The notes under the pieces were generated by a model, which was not told the DNA's origin, did no database searches, and worked only from the letters and a program-made list of their open reading frames with translations. Position numbers and translations under genes: made by a program. From Competibacteraceae bacterium UBA3908 (GTDB taxonomy: Bacteria; Pseudomonadota; Gammaproteobacteria; Competibacterales; Competibacteraceae): a stretch of 15,808 bases of DNA. The stretch spans positions 1-15,808 of the forward strand of contig DGFE01000228.1 of the NCBI GenBank assembly GCA_002391525.1. Reading direction: 5' to 3'. Of the stretch, positions 1-7,827 are shown one piece after another. The stretch's first letter is position 1. Each line of letters begins with the position of its first letter.

Positions 1-839
1 GTCTGCCTGGCGCGCACTGCACCCCGAAAGGTCGGGCGTTCGCCAGTTTCCGGCTGTTTCGGCGCGAGGACGCCACGTATCTGGAACTGCCGCGTGAACT
101 GCTTGAACCCGCCTTGAGCCGGCTGCGCAAATACGTGCTGCGGGCCAGAACCACGCTGGAGGACGCCAGCGATGCCCTGGCGCGGATGGGGGTCGCGGGA
201 CCGAACGCGGCGGCGCTGATTGGCACGGCTCTGGGCGCGGTCCCGGAGCTCATGAACGGCGTCGTTACCACCGCCACGACGGACCCGGACGGCGTCACCG
301 TGATCCGTCTGCCCGGCTCGACGCCGCGCTTCGAATTGCACGGCGCGGCGCAGGAACTGAGCACGGTCTGGAGCGCCCTAGCCCCCAAGGTGACGCCGGT
401 CGGAGCCGAGCCGTGGCGGCTGCTGAACATCCTGGCGGGAACGCCGACCGTCTATCCCGAAACCGTGGAGGCGTTCGTGCCGCAGATGCTCAACCTGCAA
501 CTGCTGGGCGGGATCAGCTTCCAGAAGGGTTGCTACACCGGGCAGGAGATCGTGGCGCGCACCCATTATCTGGGCAAGCTGAAGCGGCGGATGGTTCTGG
601 CGCGGGTGGACAGCGCCAGCCCGCCCCGTCCCGGCGACCCGCTGTTCTCACCCCAGGCCGACGCCAGCCAAAGCGCCGGACAACTGGTCGACGCCAGCCC
701 ACACCCCGACGGCAGCTACGCCGTGCTGGCGGTGGCGCTGATCGACTGCGCGGAACACGGGACGCTGCAACTGGGCGACGCCGGCGGACCGATACTGCGG
801 CTGGAGCCGCTGCCGTATGGGTTCGAGGCAGCAGGCTGA
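1..839 (+). CDS. ygfZ: YgfZ/GcvT-fold folate-binding protein, 5'-truncated by window edge
   Basis: The reading frame is open from base 3, so the gene begins upstream of the window; 278 residues are visible and the family is usually about 320-350 residues. The first visible stretch (CTPKGRAFASFRLFRRED) continues into a basic helix, YvlRAR-like, as in the YgfZ N-terminal domain, so a TTG at 114 is internal and not the start. The family signature KGCYTGQEIVARTHYLGKLK lies near bases 525-585, with the conserved cysteine at 531-533. YgfZ proteins are cytosolic, bind tetrahydrofolate and support maintenance or repair of some iron-sulfur enzymes such as MiaB. The C-terminal beta-barrel domain follows, ending in TGA at 837-839. 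The next gene starts 56 bases downstream on the same strand, so cotranscription is possible. Family assignment is strong; the exact iron-sulfur client is not visible. Confidence 0.93.
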   Translation, partial: LPGAHCTPKGRAFASFRLFRREDATYLELPRELLEPALSRLRKYVLRARTTLEDASDALARMGVAGPNAAALIGTALGAVPELMNGVVTTATTDPDGVTVIRLPGSTPRFELHGAAQELSTVWSALAPKVTPVGAEPWRLLNILAGTPTVYPETVEAFVPQMLNLQLLGGISFQKGCYTGQEIVARTHYLGKLKRRMVLARVDSASPPRPGDPLFSPQADASQSAGQLVDASPHPDGSYAVLAVALIDCAEHGTLQLGDAGGPILRLEPLPYGFEAAG

Positions 840-895
840 TCGCCGGGGGCGCTTGCCCGTCCGAATCGTTGGATTTTGCAACAAGAGCCCACAAC

Positions 896-3800
896 GTGGA
901 TGACGACCTCATTACACGACTCCAGGCCGAGAACACCCGATTGCGCGCGGACAACGAGCGGCTCGAACAAGCCTTCTCCGAGATTTTGTCGACGCGAGGG
1001 GTGCCTCCTGGCTGGGACGCGCGAGTCAATGCCGCCTTGGCCGAGGTTTCGCGCGCACTGCTTGGGGGGATGTCGGTCGATGACATGGCCTACCTGGTCC
1101 TGGAGCACGCCAAAAGTTTTACGGGCAGCCCATACGGCTTCGTCGGTTACATCGACCCTCCGACGGGCTACCTGGTGACAACCACGTTCAGCAGAGACGT
1201 TTGGAATGCCTGCCGGGTCGAGGACAAAGGCGTAGTCTTCAAGGAATTCAAGGGGTTGTGGGGCTGGGTGTTGAATAATCGCCAATCGTTGCTGACCAAC
1301 GCGCCCGCGGGCGATTCACGCTCGTCCGGCACGCCAAATGGCCATATACCGATCCGGCGCTTTATCTCCGCGCCTGCCTTGGCCGAGGGAACCCTGATTG
1401 GACAAATCGCCCTGGCCAACTCGGACCGCGACTACACCGAGCGGGATTTGGCGTTGATCGAGCAGTTGGCTGATCTCTATGCCATTGCCGTCCATCGCCG
1501 ACGAATGGAAGAAACCTTACGAGAGAAGGAAGAACGCTTTACCGCCTTCATGGATTATCTGCCCGCCGTGGCGTTCATCAAGGATCACCAATCCCGGTAT
1601 GTGTATGTCAATCGATACCTCCGGAACCATTTCAGCGCCCATGATTGGCTCGGCGAGACCACTGAGGAGGTGCTGCCACCGGCAATCGCTCAGCCCTTGA
1701 TCGTCAATGATCGAAAAACGCTGGCCGAGGGGGTATTGGAGTTTGAGGAAACGCTGAAAAAGCCTGACGGTGAAATACGGTACTTCCAGACCATCAAGTT
1801 CCCCATGCGGACCAGCGCGGGATCGCCCCCGATCGGCGGCATCGCCATCGACATCACCGAGCGCAAGCAGGCGGAAGAGCGGTTACGCCAATCCGAGCGA
1901 CAATTTCGGGAATTGCTGGAACACGTCAACCTGCTGGCGATCATTCTCGACGTCCAAGGCAATATCATATTTTGCAACGATTATTTTCTCGCGCTGGTGG
2001 AATTGCAGCGCGACCAGGTGGCGGGGCGAAACTGGTTCGATCTGTTTGTTCCCGCCGAGTGCCGGGAAACGGTCAGAGGACTTTTTTTGGAAGCCATCCA
2101 GACGGGCCGGTTTCGCACGATTCATTACCAGAATGAAATCGAAACGGCTGCCGGCAGACGGCTGATCGCCTGGACCAACACGGCGCTGCGCGATTCCCTG
2201 GGGAAGATCGTCAGCACGGCCAGTCTGGGCGAGGACATCACCGAGCGCAAGCAGGCCGAGGACGAATTGCGTCACTATCGGGAACGCTTGGAGGAGATGG
2301 TCGGCGACCGCACCCGCAAGCTGGCGTCGGCGAACGAGCAATTGCGACTCGAAATCAGCGAACGGCAGCGAGTGGAGGAAGCCTTGCGGGACAGCGAGAC
2401 CCGCCTGCGCGTGGCGTTGCGGTCAGCCCAGGCCGGGGTTTGGGAGTGGAACATCAAGACCGGCACGGCCAAGTGGTCGGACGAGAATTACCAGGTACTC
2501 GGCTTGCAACCGGGCAGTTGCGAGCCCGCCTATGAGAACTGGCTGCGCGCGGTTCATCCCGACGATCGCGAAGCCGCCAATGCCAAGGTTGCGAAGGTGG
2601 TGGAACAACGCGGCGATCTTAATTTCGAAATGCGCGTGGTGTGGCCGGACGGCACGGTGCGCTGGGTCGCCGACATCGGCAGGATTCTGTATGACGCCGC
2701 CGGCGAACCGGAGCGGATGATTGGCATCTTGATCGACATCACCGAACGCAAGAAGGCGGAGGAAGCCCTGTGGAACAGCGAGGCTCGCTTGCGCCTGGCC
2801 TTGCAAGCGACCAACGCGGGAGTTTGGGACTGGGACTTGCAAAACGATCTGAACACGGCTTCCAAAAGGCTTTTGGAAATCCTTGGGATAACTCCGAAGA
2901 CCTCAATCTTCCCGCTGGAAACGCTTCTGAAATCCATACATCCCGAGGATCGCGCCTGGGCGAAATCCGAGGCTTGGGAAATCGTGGAACGCGGCAACGA
3001 TATGGACCTCGAGTTTCGCATCGTCCGCCCGGATGGCGAGATCCGTTGGGTTCACGATCTCGGAATCCTGATCCGCGATGACGCAGGCCGCCCCTTGCGG
3101 ATGATCGGCACCATGACCGATATCACCGAACGCAAGCGGGCCGAGCAGGAACTGAAGAACTACCGCGACCATCTGGAAATCCTCGTCGACGAACGCACCG
3201 CCGCGTTGGAGGGAACCAACGCGCAACTGCAACAGGAAATCGTCGAACGCCAGCGTGCGGAACAGAAAATCAAAGCCTCGTTGCAAGAAAAGGAAGTTCT
3301 GCTCAAGGAAATCCATCACCGGGTCAAGAACAACCTGCAAGTCATCACCAGCTTGCTCGATTTGCAAGCCGAAACGATCCAGGATCGGGCCACTCGCGAG
3401 AAATTCCGTGAAAGCCGCAACCGGGTGCGGTCGATGGCGCTGATTCACGAGCGCCTGTATCGCAACGTGGACTTGGCGAGCATCGATCTCGCCGAGTACG
3501 TAAAAAACCTGGCCGAATCCCTGTTTTCGTCGTACAACATCAATTCCAACACCGTCACCCTGCAAGTGGACATGGAGCCGATATGGATGAGCGTCGAGCG
3601 TGCCGTTCCTTGTGGCCTGATCATCAACGAACTGATCACCAACGCGCTCAAGTACGCGTTCCCCAAGGGCGAGGCCGGCATCGTCGGCGTCGAGATGAAG
3701 GCGCTGGCGGAGAATCGCGTCATCCTCCGCATTTGGGACAATGGGGTGGGATTGCCGACTCATGTCGATCCTGGCCGGTCGGTATCACTTGGATTGACGA

Positions 3801-3931
3801 TTGTCGCCACCCTGGTTAAGCAATTGCGGGGCACCCTGAGTCTGCAACGCGAGGGAGGCACCGGATTTACGATTGCCTTCCTGGACCCCTGGGTGAAGAC
3901 GGCGCAATCCGCCACAGAGAGAATGAAATGA
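896..3931 (+). CDS. Soluble GAF-PASx4-HisKA_2 sensor histidine kinase
   Basis: This is a 1011-residue cytosolic sensor kinase with no membrane segment. Order: short coiled coil (residues 5-30), GAF (about 44-200), PAS (214-328), PAS (335-452), coiled coil, two PAS_3-type domains (503-625 and 632-752, with VWEWN/VWDWD and HPDDR/HPEDR motifs and DITERK ends), coiled coil, HisKA_2 dimerisation domain, HATPase_c. The H-box EIHHRVKNNLQ places the phospho-accepting histidine at 808. The N-box has N911 and N916, and the G1 box DNGVGL starts at D948. HisKA_2 kinases phosphorylate receiver domains, often in a neighbouring protein. The frame is open back to base 413, but that part is a shadow of ygfZ. 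I chose GTG 896 because it precedes a typical LITRLQAENTRL coiled coil and follows a weak AAGAG; TTG 869 is the alternative. The stop overlaps the next start (ATGA), implying coupling. The ligands are unknown. Confidence 0.9.
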   Translation: MDDDLITRLQAENTRLRADNERLEQAFSEILSTRGVPPGWDARVNAALAEVSRALLGGMSVDDMAYLVLEHAKSFTGSPYGFVGYIDPPTGYLVTTTFSRDVWNACRVEDKGVVFKEFKGLWGWVLNNRQSLLTNAPAGDSRSSGTPNGHIPIRRFISAPALAEGTLIGQIALANSDRDYTERDLALIEQLADLYAIAVHRRRMEETLREKEERFTAFMDYLPAVAFIKDHQSRYVYVNRYLRNHFSAHDWLGETTEEVLPPAIAQPLIVNDRKTLAEGVLEFEETLKKPDGEIRYFQTIKFPMRTSAGSPPIGGIAIDITERKQAEERLRQSERQFRELLEHVNLLAIILDVQGNIIFCNDYFLALVELQRDQVAGRNWFDLFVPAECRETVRGLFLEAIQTGRFRTIHYQNEIETAAGRRLIAWTNTALRDSLGKIVSTASLGEDITERKQAEDELRHYRERLEEMVGDRTRKLASANEQLRLEISERQRVEEALRDSETRLRVALRSAQAGVWEWNIKTGTAKWSDENYQVLGLQPGSCEPAYENWLRAVHPDDREAANAKVAKVVEQRGDLNFEMRVVWPDGTVRWVADIGRILYDAAGEPERMIGILIDITERKKAEEALWNSEARLRLALQATNAGVWDWDLQNDLNTASKRLLEILGITPKTSIFPLETLLKSIHPEDRAWAKSEAWEIVERGNDMDLEFRIVRPDGEIRWVHDLGILIRDDAGRPLRMIGTMTDITERKRAEQELKNYRDHLEILVDERTAALEGTNAQLQQEIVERQRAEQKIKASLQEKEVLLKEIHHRVKNNLQVITSLLDLQAETIQDRATREKFRESRNRVRSMALIHERLYRNVDLASIDLAEYVKNLAESLFSSYNINSNTVTLQVDMEPIWMSVERAVPCGLIINELITNALKYAFPKGEAGIVGVEMKALAENRVILRIWDNGVGLPTHVDPGRSVSLGLTIVATLVKQLRGTLSLQREGGTGFTIAFLDPWVKTAQSATERMK

Positions 3932-6348
3932 CGAAAGCGAACGTCATGGTCGTTGAGGACGAAGGACTGATCGCCCTGTCGATTCAACGCACCTTGCGCA
4001 ATCTGGGATACGAAGTACCAGCGGTGGCCGCTTCCGGCGAAGAAGCCGTGCATCAGGCGCTCGCTCTCCGGCCCAATCTGGTGCTGATGGACATCATGCT
4101 GGAAGGCGATATAGATGGGATCGCCGCCGCCGCCCAGATTCAAGCGCGCCTCGATGTGCCCATCGTCTACTTGACCGCCTATTCGGACGACCACACCCTG
4201 GAGCGGGCCAAGGTCACCGGCCCCATGGCGTATTTGATCAAGCCGTTCGAGGACGCCGACTTGCGTTCCACTCTCGAAATGGCCCTGTACCGCCACGACA
4301 TGGAGCGCAAGCTGAAGCAAAGCGAACATTGGTTGGCGACCACCCTGAAAAGCATCGGCGACGCGGTCATCGCCACCGATGTCGACAGCACCATCATGTT
4401 CCTGAATCCGCAGGCGGAATACCTGACCGGCTGGCCCCAGGAAGAGGCCACCGGCAGGACCATCGCGGACGTGTTCCAGATCGTCAACGAAACCACGCGG
4501 CGACCACCCCTCAATCCCCTTGCAACCGCCCTCAGGACCGGGGTCGTGACGGGTCTGGCCAACCACACCCTGCTGGTGGCCAGGGACGGCACGGAACGCC
4601 CCATCGACGACAGCGCCGCTCCCATCCGCGACGACCAGGGCAACACCCTGGGCGCCGTACTGGTCTTCCGCGACGTGACCGAGCGGCGGCGCACCGAGGC
4701 GGAACTGCGCCGCCACCGCGACTCTCTGGAGGAACTGGTCACCGAGCGCACGCTGGAGTTGCAGCGCGCCAAGGAGGCCGCCGAAACCGCCAGCCAGGCC
4801 AAATCGGAGTTCCTGGCGACCATGAGCCACGAAATCCGCACCCCCCTGAACGGCGTGCTGGGCATGGCGGAACTTCTCTTGAGCACTCCCCTGAACGACG
4901 AGCAGCGGCGCTACGCCAGCATCCTGGTGCAATCCGGCCAGACGCTGCTCGGTCTGATCGATGAAATCCTGGACTTCTCCAGGATCGAAGCGGGCAAGCT
5001 GGAATTGCAGCAAATGGATTTCGATTTGCGCGAAATACTGGAGGAAACGGCGGCGCTGTTCGGCGAACGGGCGCGCGCCAAGGGCTTGCAACTGCGCATG
5101 GAACCGGCGCCGGATTTCCCTGCCCGCGTGCGCGGCGATCCCATCCGGCTGCGGCAGGTGGTGGTGAATCTGGTGGGCAACGCCATCAAGTTCACCGAAA
5201 CGGGCCAGGTGGTGATTCAGCTGCGCGCGCTGGAACGGGTCGCCACCGCCCTCACCGCGCGCATCGACGTGGTGGACACCGGCATCGGCATCACTCCGGA
5301 CGCGCGGGCGCGGATTTTTGAATCGTTCGTGCAAGCCGATGGCTCGGCCACCCGGCGCTACGGCGGCGCGGGATTGGGTCTCGCCATCTCGCGCCGTCTG
5401 GTGCAATTGATGGACGGCGACATCGGCGTCGAGAGCGTCCCCGGACAGGGTTCCCGTTTCTGGTTCACGGCACGCCTGGCAACCAGCGATACGGCCCAAC
5501 AAGTCGCACCCTCCTCGCGCGCCGCGCCGAGCGTCGACCCGCCAACGACCTTCACCGCCAAGGTGTTGGTGGTGGAGGACAATGGGGTCAATCAGGAAGT
5601 GGCCGCCGCCATGCTGGAACTGCTGGGTTGCCAGGTCACCGTGGTCGGTGACGGCCGGCAGGCGTTGGCGGCACTGGACAAGCAGCGCTACGATCTGGTG
5701 CTGATGGACTGCCAAATGCCGATCATGGACGGCTTTGAAGCGACCGCCGAACTGCGACGGCGGGAGACGCCGGGCCAACACCGGGTCCCGGTCATCGCCC
5801 TGACCGCCAGCGTCGTCCGAGGATTCCGCGAGCGTTGCATCGCCGCCAGCATGGACGATTATCTGAGCAAACCGTTCAACCGGGAACAACTGGCGACCCT
5901 GCTCGCGCGCTGGTTGAACCCCCCTGGCAAACAGGTGGCGTCCGCGTCCGTCCCTACGCCGACTTTCGCCGGTTTGCCGACGCCGGAAACCTCGCCGCTC
6001 GCCCCGCAATCGCTGGACGAGATGCGTGTCCTGCAACGACTGGGCACTCCCAGTTTGTTGGATACGATCATCAACCTCTATCTGATCGGCACGACGGACG
6101 CGCTGGCGAAGCTGCGGTCGGCGGTGGAACAGGCCGATACCGCGACGGTGCGGGATGTGGCGCACGGCCTGAAGTCGAGCAGTGTCAACGTGGGCGCGCT
6201 CGGTCTTGCGGCCTTGTTCGAGGAACTGGAGGAGCAGGGGCGTCGCCGGCAACTGGACGGGGCGGTGGAACTCCTGAACAAGGCGGACAGCGAGTATGCG
6301 CGGGTGCGCGAGGCGCTGCTTGCGGAGCTGGGCAAGCCCGGCTCATAG
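3928..6348 (+). CDS. Hybrid histidine kinase REC-PAS-HisKA-HATPase-REC-Hpt
   Basis: This 806-residue protein has no membrane segment. REC1 (5-122) has acidic residues E10/D11, phospho-acceptor D55 in LVLMDIM and K105 in YLIKPF; its LTAYSDDHTLERAKVTGP signature is the kind found beside HisKA_2 kinases. A PAS domain (about 131-245), a coiled coil and HisKA follow, with the H-box MSHEIRTPLNG (H301). HATPase has N414/N418 and a DTGIGI G1 box at D450. REC2 (about 545-665) has D551, D594 in LVLMDCQMPIMDG and K648. A C-terminal Hpt domain has H746 in VAHGLKSSS. Every catalytic residue of a full H-D-H relay is present. ATG 3928 overlaps the preceding kinase stop by 4 bases, so the two are almost certainly co-expressed. 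Inference: the upstream HisKA_2 kinase feeds D55, and H746 passes phosphate to a regulator encoded elsewhere. No DNA-binding or enzymatic output domain is present. Confidence 0.93.
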   Translation: MTKANVMVVEDEGLIALSIQRTLRNLGYEVPAVAASGEEAVHQALALRPNLVLMDIMLEGDIDGIAAAAQIQARLDVPIVYLTAYSDDHTLERAKVTGPMAYLIKPFEDADLRSTLEMALYRHDMERKLKQSEHWLATTLKSIGDAVIATDVDSTIMFLNPQAEYLTGWPQEEATGRTIADVFQIVNETTRRPPLNPLATALRTGVVTGLANHTLLVARDGTERPIDDSAAPIRDDQGNTLGAVLVFRDVTERRRTEAELRRHRDSLEELVTERTLELQRAKEAAETASQAKSEFLATMSHEIRTPLNGVLGMAELLLSTPLNDEQRRYASILVQSGQTLLGLIDEILDFSRIEAGKLELQQMDFDLREILEETAALFGERARAKGLQLRMEPAPDFPARVRGDPIRLRQVVVNLVGNAIKFTETGQVVIQLRALERVATALTARIDVVDTGIGITPDARARIFESFVQADGSATRRYGGAGLGLAISRRLVQLMDGDIGVESVPGQGSRFWFTARLATSDTAQQVAPSSRAAPSVDPPTTFTAKVLVVEDNGVNQEVAAAMLELLGCQVTVVGDGRQALAALDKQRYDLVLMDCQMPIMDGFEATAELRRRETPGQHRVPVIALTASVVRGFRERCIAASMDDYLSKPFNREQLATLLARWLNPPGKQVASASVPTPTFAGLPTPETSPLAPQSLDEMRVLQRLGTPSLLDTIINLYLIGTTDALAKLRSAVEQADTATVRDVAHGLKSSSVNVGALGLAALFEELEEQGRRRQLDGAVELLNKADSEYARVREALLAELGKPGS

Positions 6349-6366
6349 TGTGGCGCGAAGCCGCAC
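6348..6366. terminator. Hairpin between convergent genes, possible weak terminator
   Basis: A 7-base stem (6348-6354 with 6360-6366, one G-T pair) and a GCGAA loop begin at the last base of the hybrid kinase stop codon, in the 45-base gap before the end of convergent rnt. There is no T-tract on either side, so intrinsic termination is only a possibility. Confidence 0.3.
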
Positions 6367-6393
6367 GGGACAGGAAATCGTACTCGAAAGCGG

Positions 6394-7032
6394 TCAATCG
6401 TCCTCGGTTTTCCAACCACCCAGATCTTTCCAGCGGTTGACGATCTGGCAGAACAGCTCCGCCGTGCGCTCGGCGTCATAGATCGCCGAATGCGCCTCGC
6501 GTTCGTCCCAGCGAATGCCCGCCGCGCCCAGCGCCCGCGCCAGCACCGTCTGGCCATAGGCCAGTCCGGCCAGCGAGACGGTGTCGAAACTGCTGAAGGG
6601 GTGGAAAGGATTGCGCTTGACCAGGGCCCGGGCCGCCGCCGCGTTCAGGAACGCCAGATCGAAAAAGGCGTTGTGGCCGACCAGAATGGCTCGGGTACAG
6701 CCGGTTTCCCGCATCTCCCGGCGCACTTCGCGGAAGATGGCGCTCAATGCCTCGTTTTCCGGCACCGCGAACCGGAACGGATGGTAGGGATCGATGCCGT
6801 TTACCGCCATCGAAGCGGGGTCCAGCCGCGCGCCGGGGAACGGCTGCACGTGATGGGCCAGCGTACCGGCGGGACACAGATAGCCTTGCCAATCCATGCG
6901 CACGATGACGGCGGCGATTTCCAGCAGCGCGTCGGTCTGGGCGTTGATGCCACCGGTTTCGACATCCACGATGACCGGGAGAAAACCTCGGAATCGGCGG
7001 GCAATGAGGGGATTGGGAGCGGGTTCGTTCAT
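6394..7032 (-). CDS. rnt: Ribonuclease T (DEDDh 3'-5' exoribonuclease)
   Basis: This 212-residue protein is close to the usual RNase T length (E. coli, about 215). RNase T trims 3' ends of tRNA and other stable RNAs and acts as a cytosolic homodimer. All DEDDh catalytic residues are visible: D23 and E25 in VDVETGG, D125 in GHNAFFD, H181 and D186 in HSAIYDAERTA. Family stretches RFRGF, NGIDP, KRNPFHPF and FCQIVNRWKDLGGW are also present. The ATG start at 7032 places RFRGF at residues 14-18, as in characterised members. It is the last gene of a minus-strand run, 54 bases after moaE, and faces the hybrid kinase with a 45-base gap. Its presence supports a gammaproteobacterial origin. Confidence 0.96.
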   Translation of the reverse strand: MNEPAPNPLIARRFRGFLPVIVDVETGGINAQTDALLEIAAVIVRMDWQGYLCPAGTLAHHVQPFPGARLDPASMAVNGIDPYHPFRFAVPENEALSAIFREVRREMRETGCTRAILVGHNAFFDLAFLNAAAARALVKRNPFHPFSSFDTVSLAGLAYGQTVLARALGAAGIRWDEREAHSAIYDAERTAELFCQIVNRWKDLGGWKTEDD

Positions 7033-7086
7033 TCGGGCAGCATAACGGATAGCCGGACAGAACGCACTCGCACGGCTTCAGACCGC

Positions 7087-7524
7087 TCAACCCGGCGTGT
7101 TGTGCTCCACCCAGCGCGCGCCGGCGGCGGTATCCTCGCGCTTCCAGAACGGCGCCTTCGACTTCAGTTCCTCCATGATAAACCGGCAAGCCGCGAACGC
7201 CGCCGCCCGGTGCGCCGACCAGACCGCCACCAGCACGATGGGATCGTTTGGCCGCAACTCGCCGACCCGGTGAATGACCAGCGCATCCAGCAACGGCCAT
7301 TCCCGGTGAGCGGTTTCGACGATGCGCTGCAAATGCCGCTCGGTCATGCCGGGATAGTGTTCCAGCGTCATCCCGCGCACCGGCTCGCCGTCGTTGCCGT
7401 CGCGCATGGTGCCGATGAAGATTGCCGTCGCGCCGTACCGGCCTTGTAGTTCGCTCAAACCGGCCTGATAAAAACCCAGTTCCAGCAGCGGGTCGAAGGG
7501 CCTTGCCCGCAATTCGATCTTCAC
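7087..7524 (-). CDS. moaE: Molybdopterin synthase catalytic subunit MoaE
   Basis: MoaE is the large subunit of molybdopterin synthase. With thiocarboxylated MoaD it inserts two sulfurs into cyclic pyranopterin monophosphate to make molybdopterin. The 145-residue product is full length for the family. The active-site segment KSKAPFWKRE carries K121 and K128, corresponding to the catalytic lysines; IFIGTMRDGNDG (about 36-47), the HRVGEL motif and the WSAHRAAAF stretch are also typical. The start is GTG at 7524, preceded by a strong GGGAGGA ribosome-binding site (7531-7537, 6-base spacer) that lies inside the end of moaD. Only 3 bases separate the moaD stop from this start, so expression is probably coupled and stoichiometric. 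Other molybdenum-cofactor genes are not in the window. Confidence 0.96.
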   Translation of the reverse strand: MKIELRARPFDPLLELGFYQAGLSELQGRYGATAIFIGTMRDGNDGEPVRGMTLEHYPGMTERHLQRIVETAHREWPLLDALVIHRVGELRPNDPIVLVAVWSAHRAAAFAACRFIMEELKSKAPFWKREDTAAGARWVEHNTPG

Positions 7525-7527
7525 GCC

Positions 7528-7761
7528 CTATCCTCCCGTCACCGGCGGAAAAAAGGCTACCTCGTCGCCATCGTGCACGATTTGCGTCGGTTCGGCGTAT
7601 TCCATGTTGACCGCCGTCAGCATGTTCGGCGGCAACGGCGTGTCCGGCCACAGCATCGCCCAAACCTCCGCGACCGTCAGCCCGGCGGCGGCGTCCAATC
7701 GATCTTCGGCGCGGCCCAGGCGGTCGCGCAGACTGGCGAAGTATTTCACTTGAATGGCCAT
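7528..7761 (-). CDS. moaD: Molybdopterin synthase sulfur-carrier subunit MoaD
   Basis: This is a 77-residue ubiquitin-fold sulfur carrier. It starts MAIQVKYFASLRDRLG and ends in the diagnostic C-terminal PPVTGG, whose terminal glycine is adenylated by MoeB and thiocarboxylated before sulfur donation in MoaE. I chose ATG 7761 because it gives the usual MoaD N-terminus and has GGAG 8 bases upstream. The frame stays open to 7824, but the extra 21 residues come from the palindromic repeat and are not family-like. moaE follows after 3 bases. Confidence 0.95.
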   Translation of the reverse strand: MAIQVKYFASLRDRLGRAEDRLDAAAGLTVAEVWAMLWPDTPLPPNMLTAVNMEYAEPTQIVHDGDEVAFFPPVTGG

Positions 7762-7779
7762 CGGTTTTGCTCCAAATGC

Positions 7780-7820
7780 CCTGACCCCCAACCCCCTCTC
7801 CCGCAAGCGGGCGAGGGGAG
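7780..7820. repeat. Palindromic intergenic repeat (REP-like)
   Basis: The motif CCCTGACCCCCAA is followed by a near-perfect inverted repeat: stem 7793-7804 with 7807-7818, 11 of 12 pairs matching, tip around GCAAGC. It fills most of the 66-base gap between the permease stop and the moaD start. Similar CCCTCTCCCGCAAGCGGG palindromes are recalled as dispersed intergenic repeats in several GC-rich proteobacteria; only one copy lies here, so family membership is from memory. In RNA it could stabilise the upstream transcript end or attenuate transcription into moaD. No T-tract follows. Confidence 0.6.
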
Positions 7821-7827
7821 TCATCGG

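Noticed and set aside
840..860. Terminator after ygfZ (GGGC-GCTT-GCCC hairpin)
   Set aside because: The stem is very short and has no T-tract; it gives no support for termination before the kinase gene.
413..895. N-terminal extension of the histidine kinase frame back to 413
   Set aside because: It overlaps ygfZ out of frame and translates to low-complexity Arg/Gly/Ala sequence; family-like sequence begins at the GTG 896 coiled coil.
3760..6252. 830-codon minus-strand ORF opposite the hybrid kinase
   Set aside because: It is a GC-skew shadow: Arg/His/Gly/Gln-rich with no recognisable domain, and antisense to a gene with complete kinase motifs.
6476..7663. 395-codon minus-strand ORF spanning rnt and moaE
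   Set aside because: It is another frame of the same strand as two well-supported genes and has no family resemblance.
7762..7824. 21-residue N-terminal extension of MoaD
   Set aside because: The extra codons come from the palindromic repeat; ATG 7761 has a good ribosome-binding site and the expected MoaD N-terminus.
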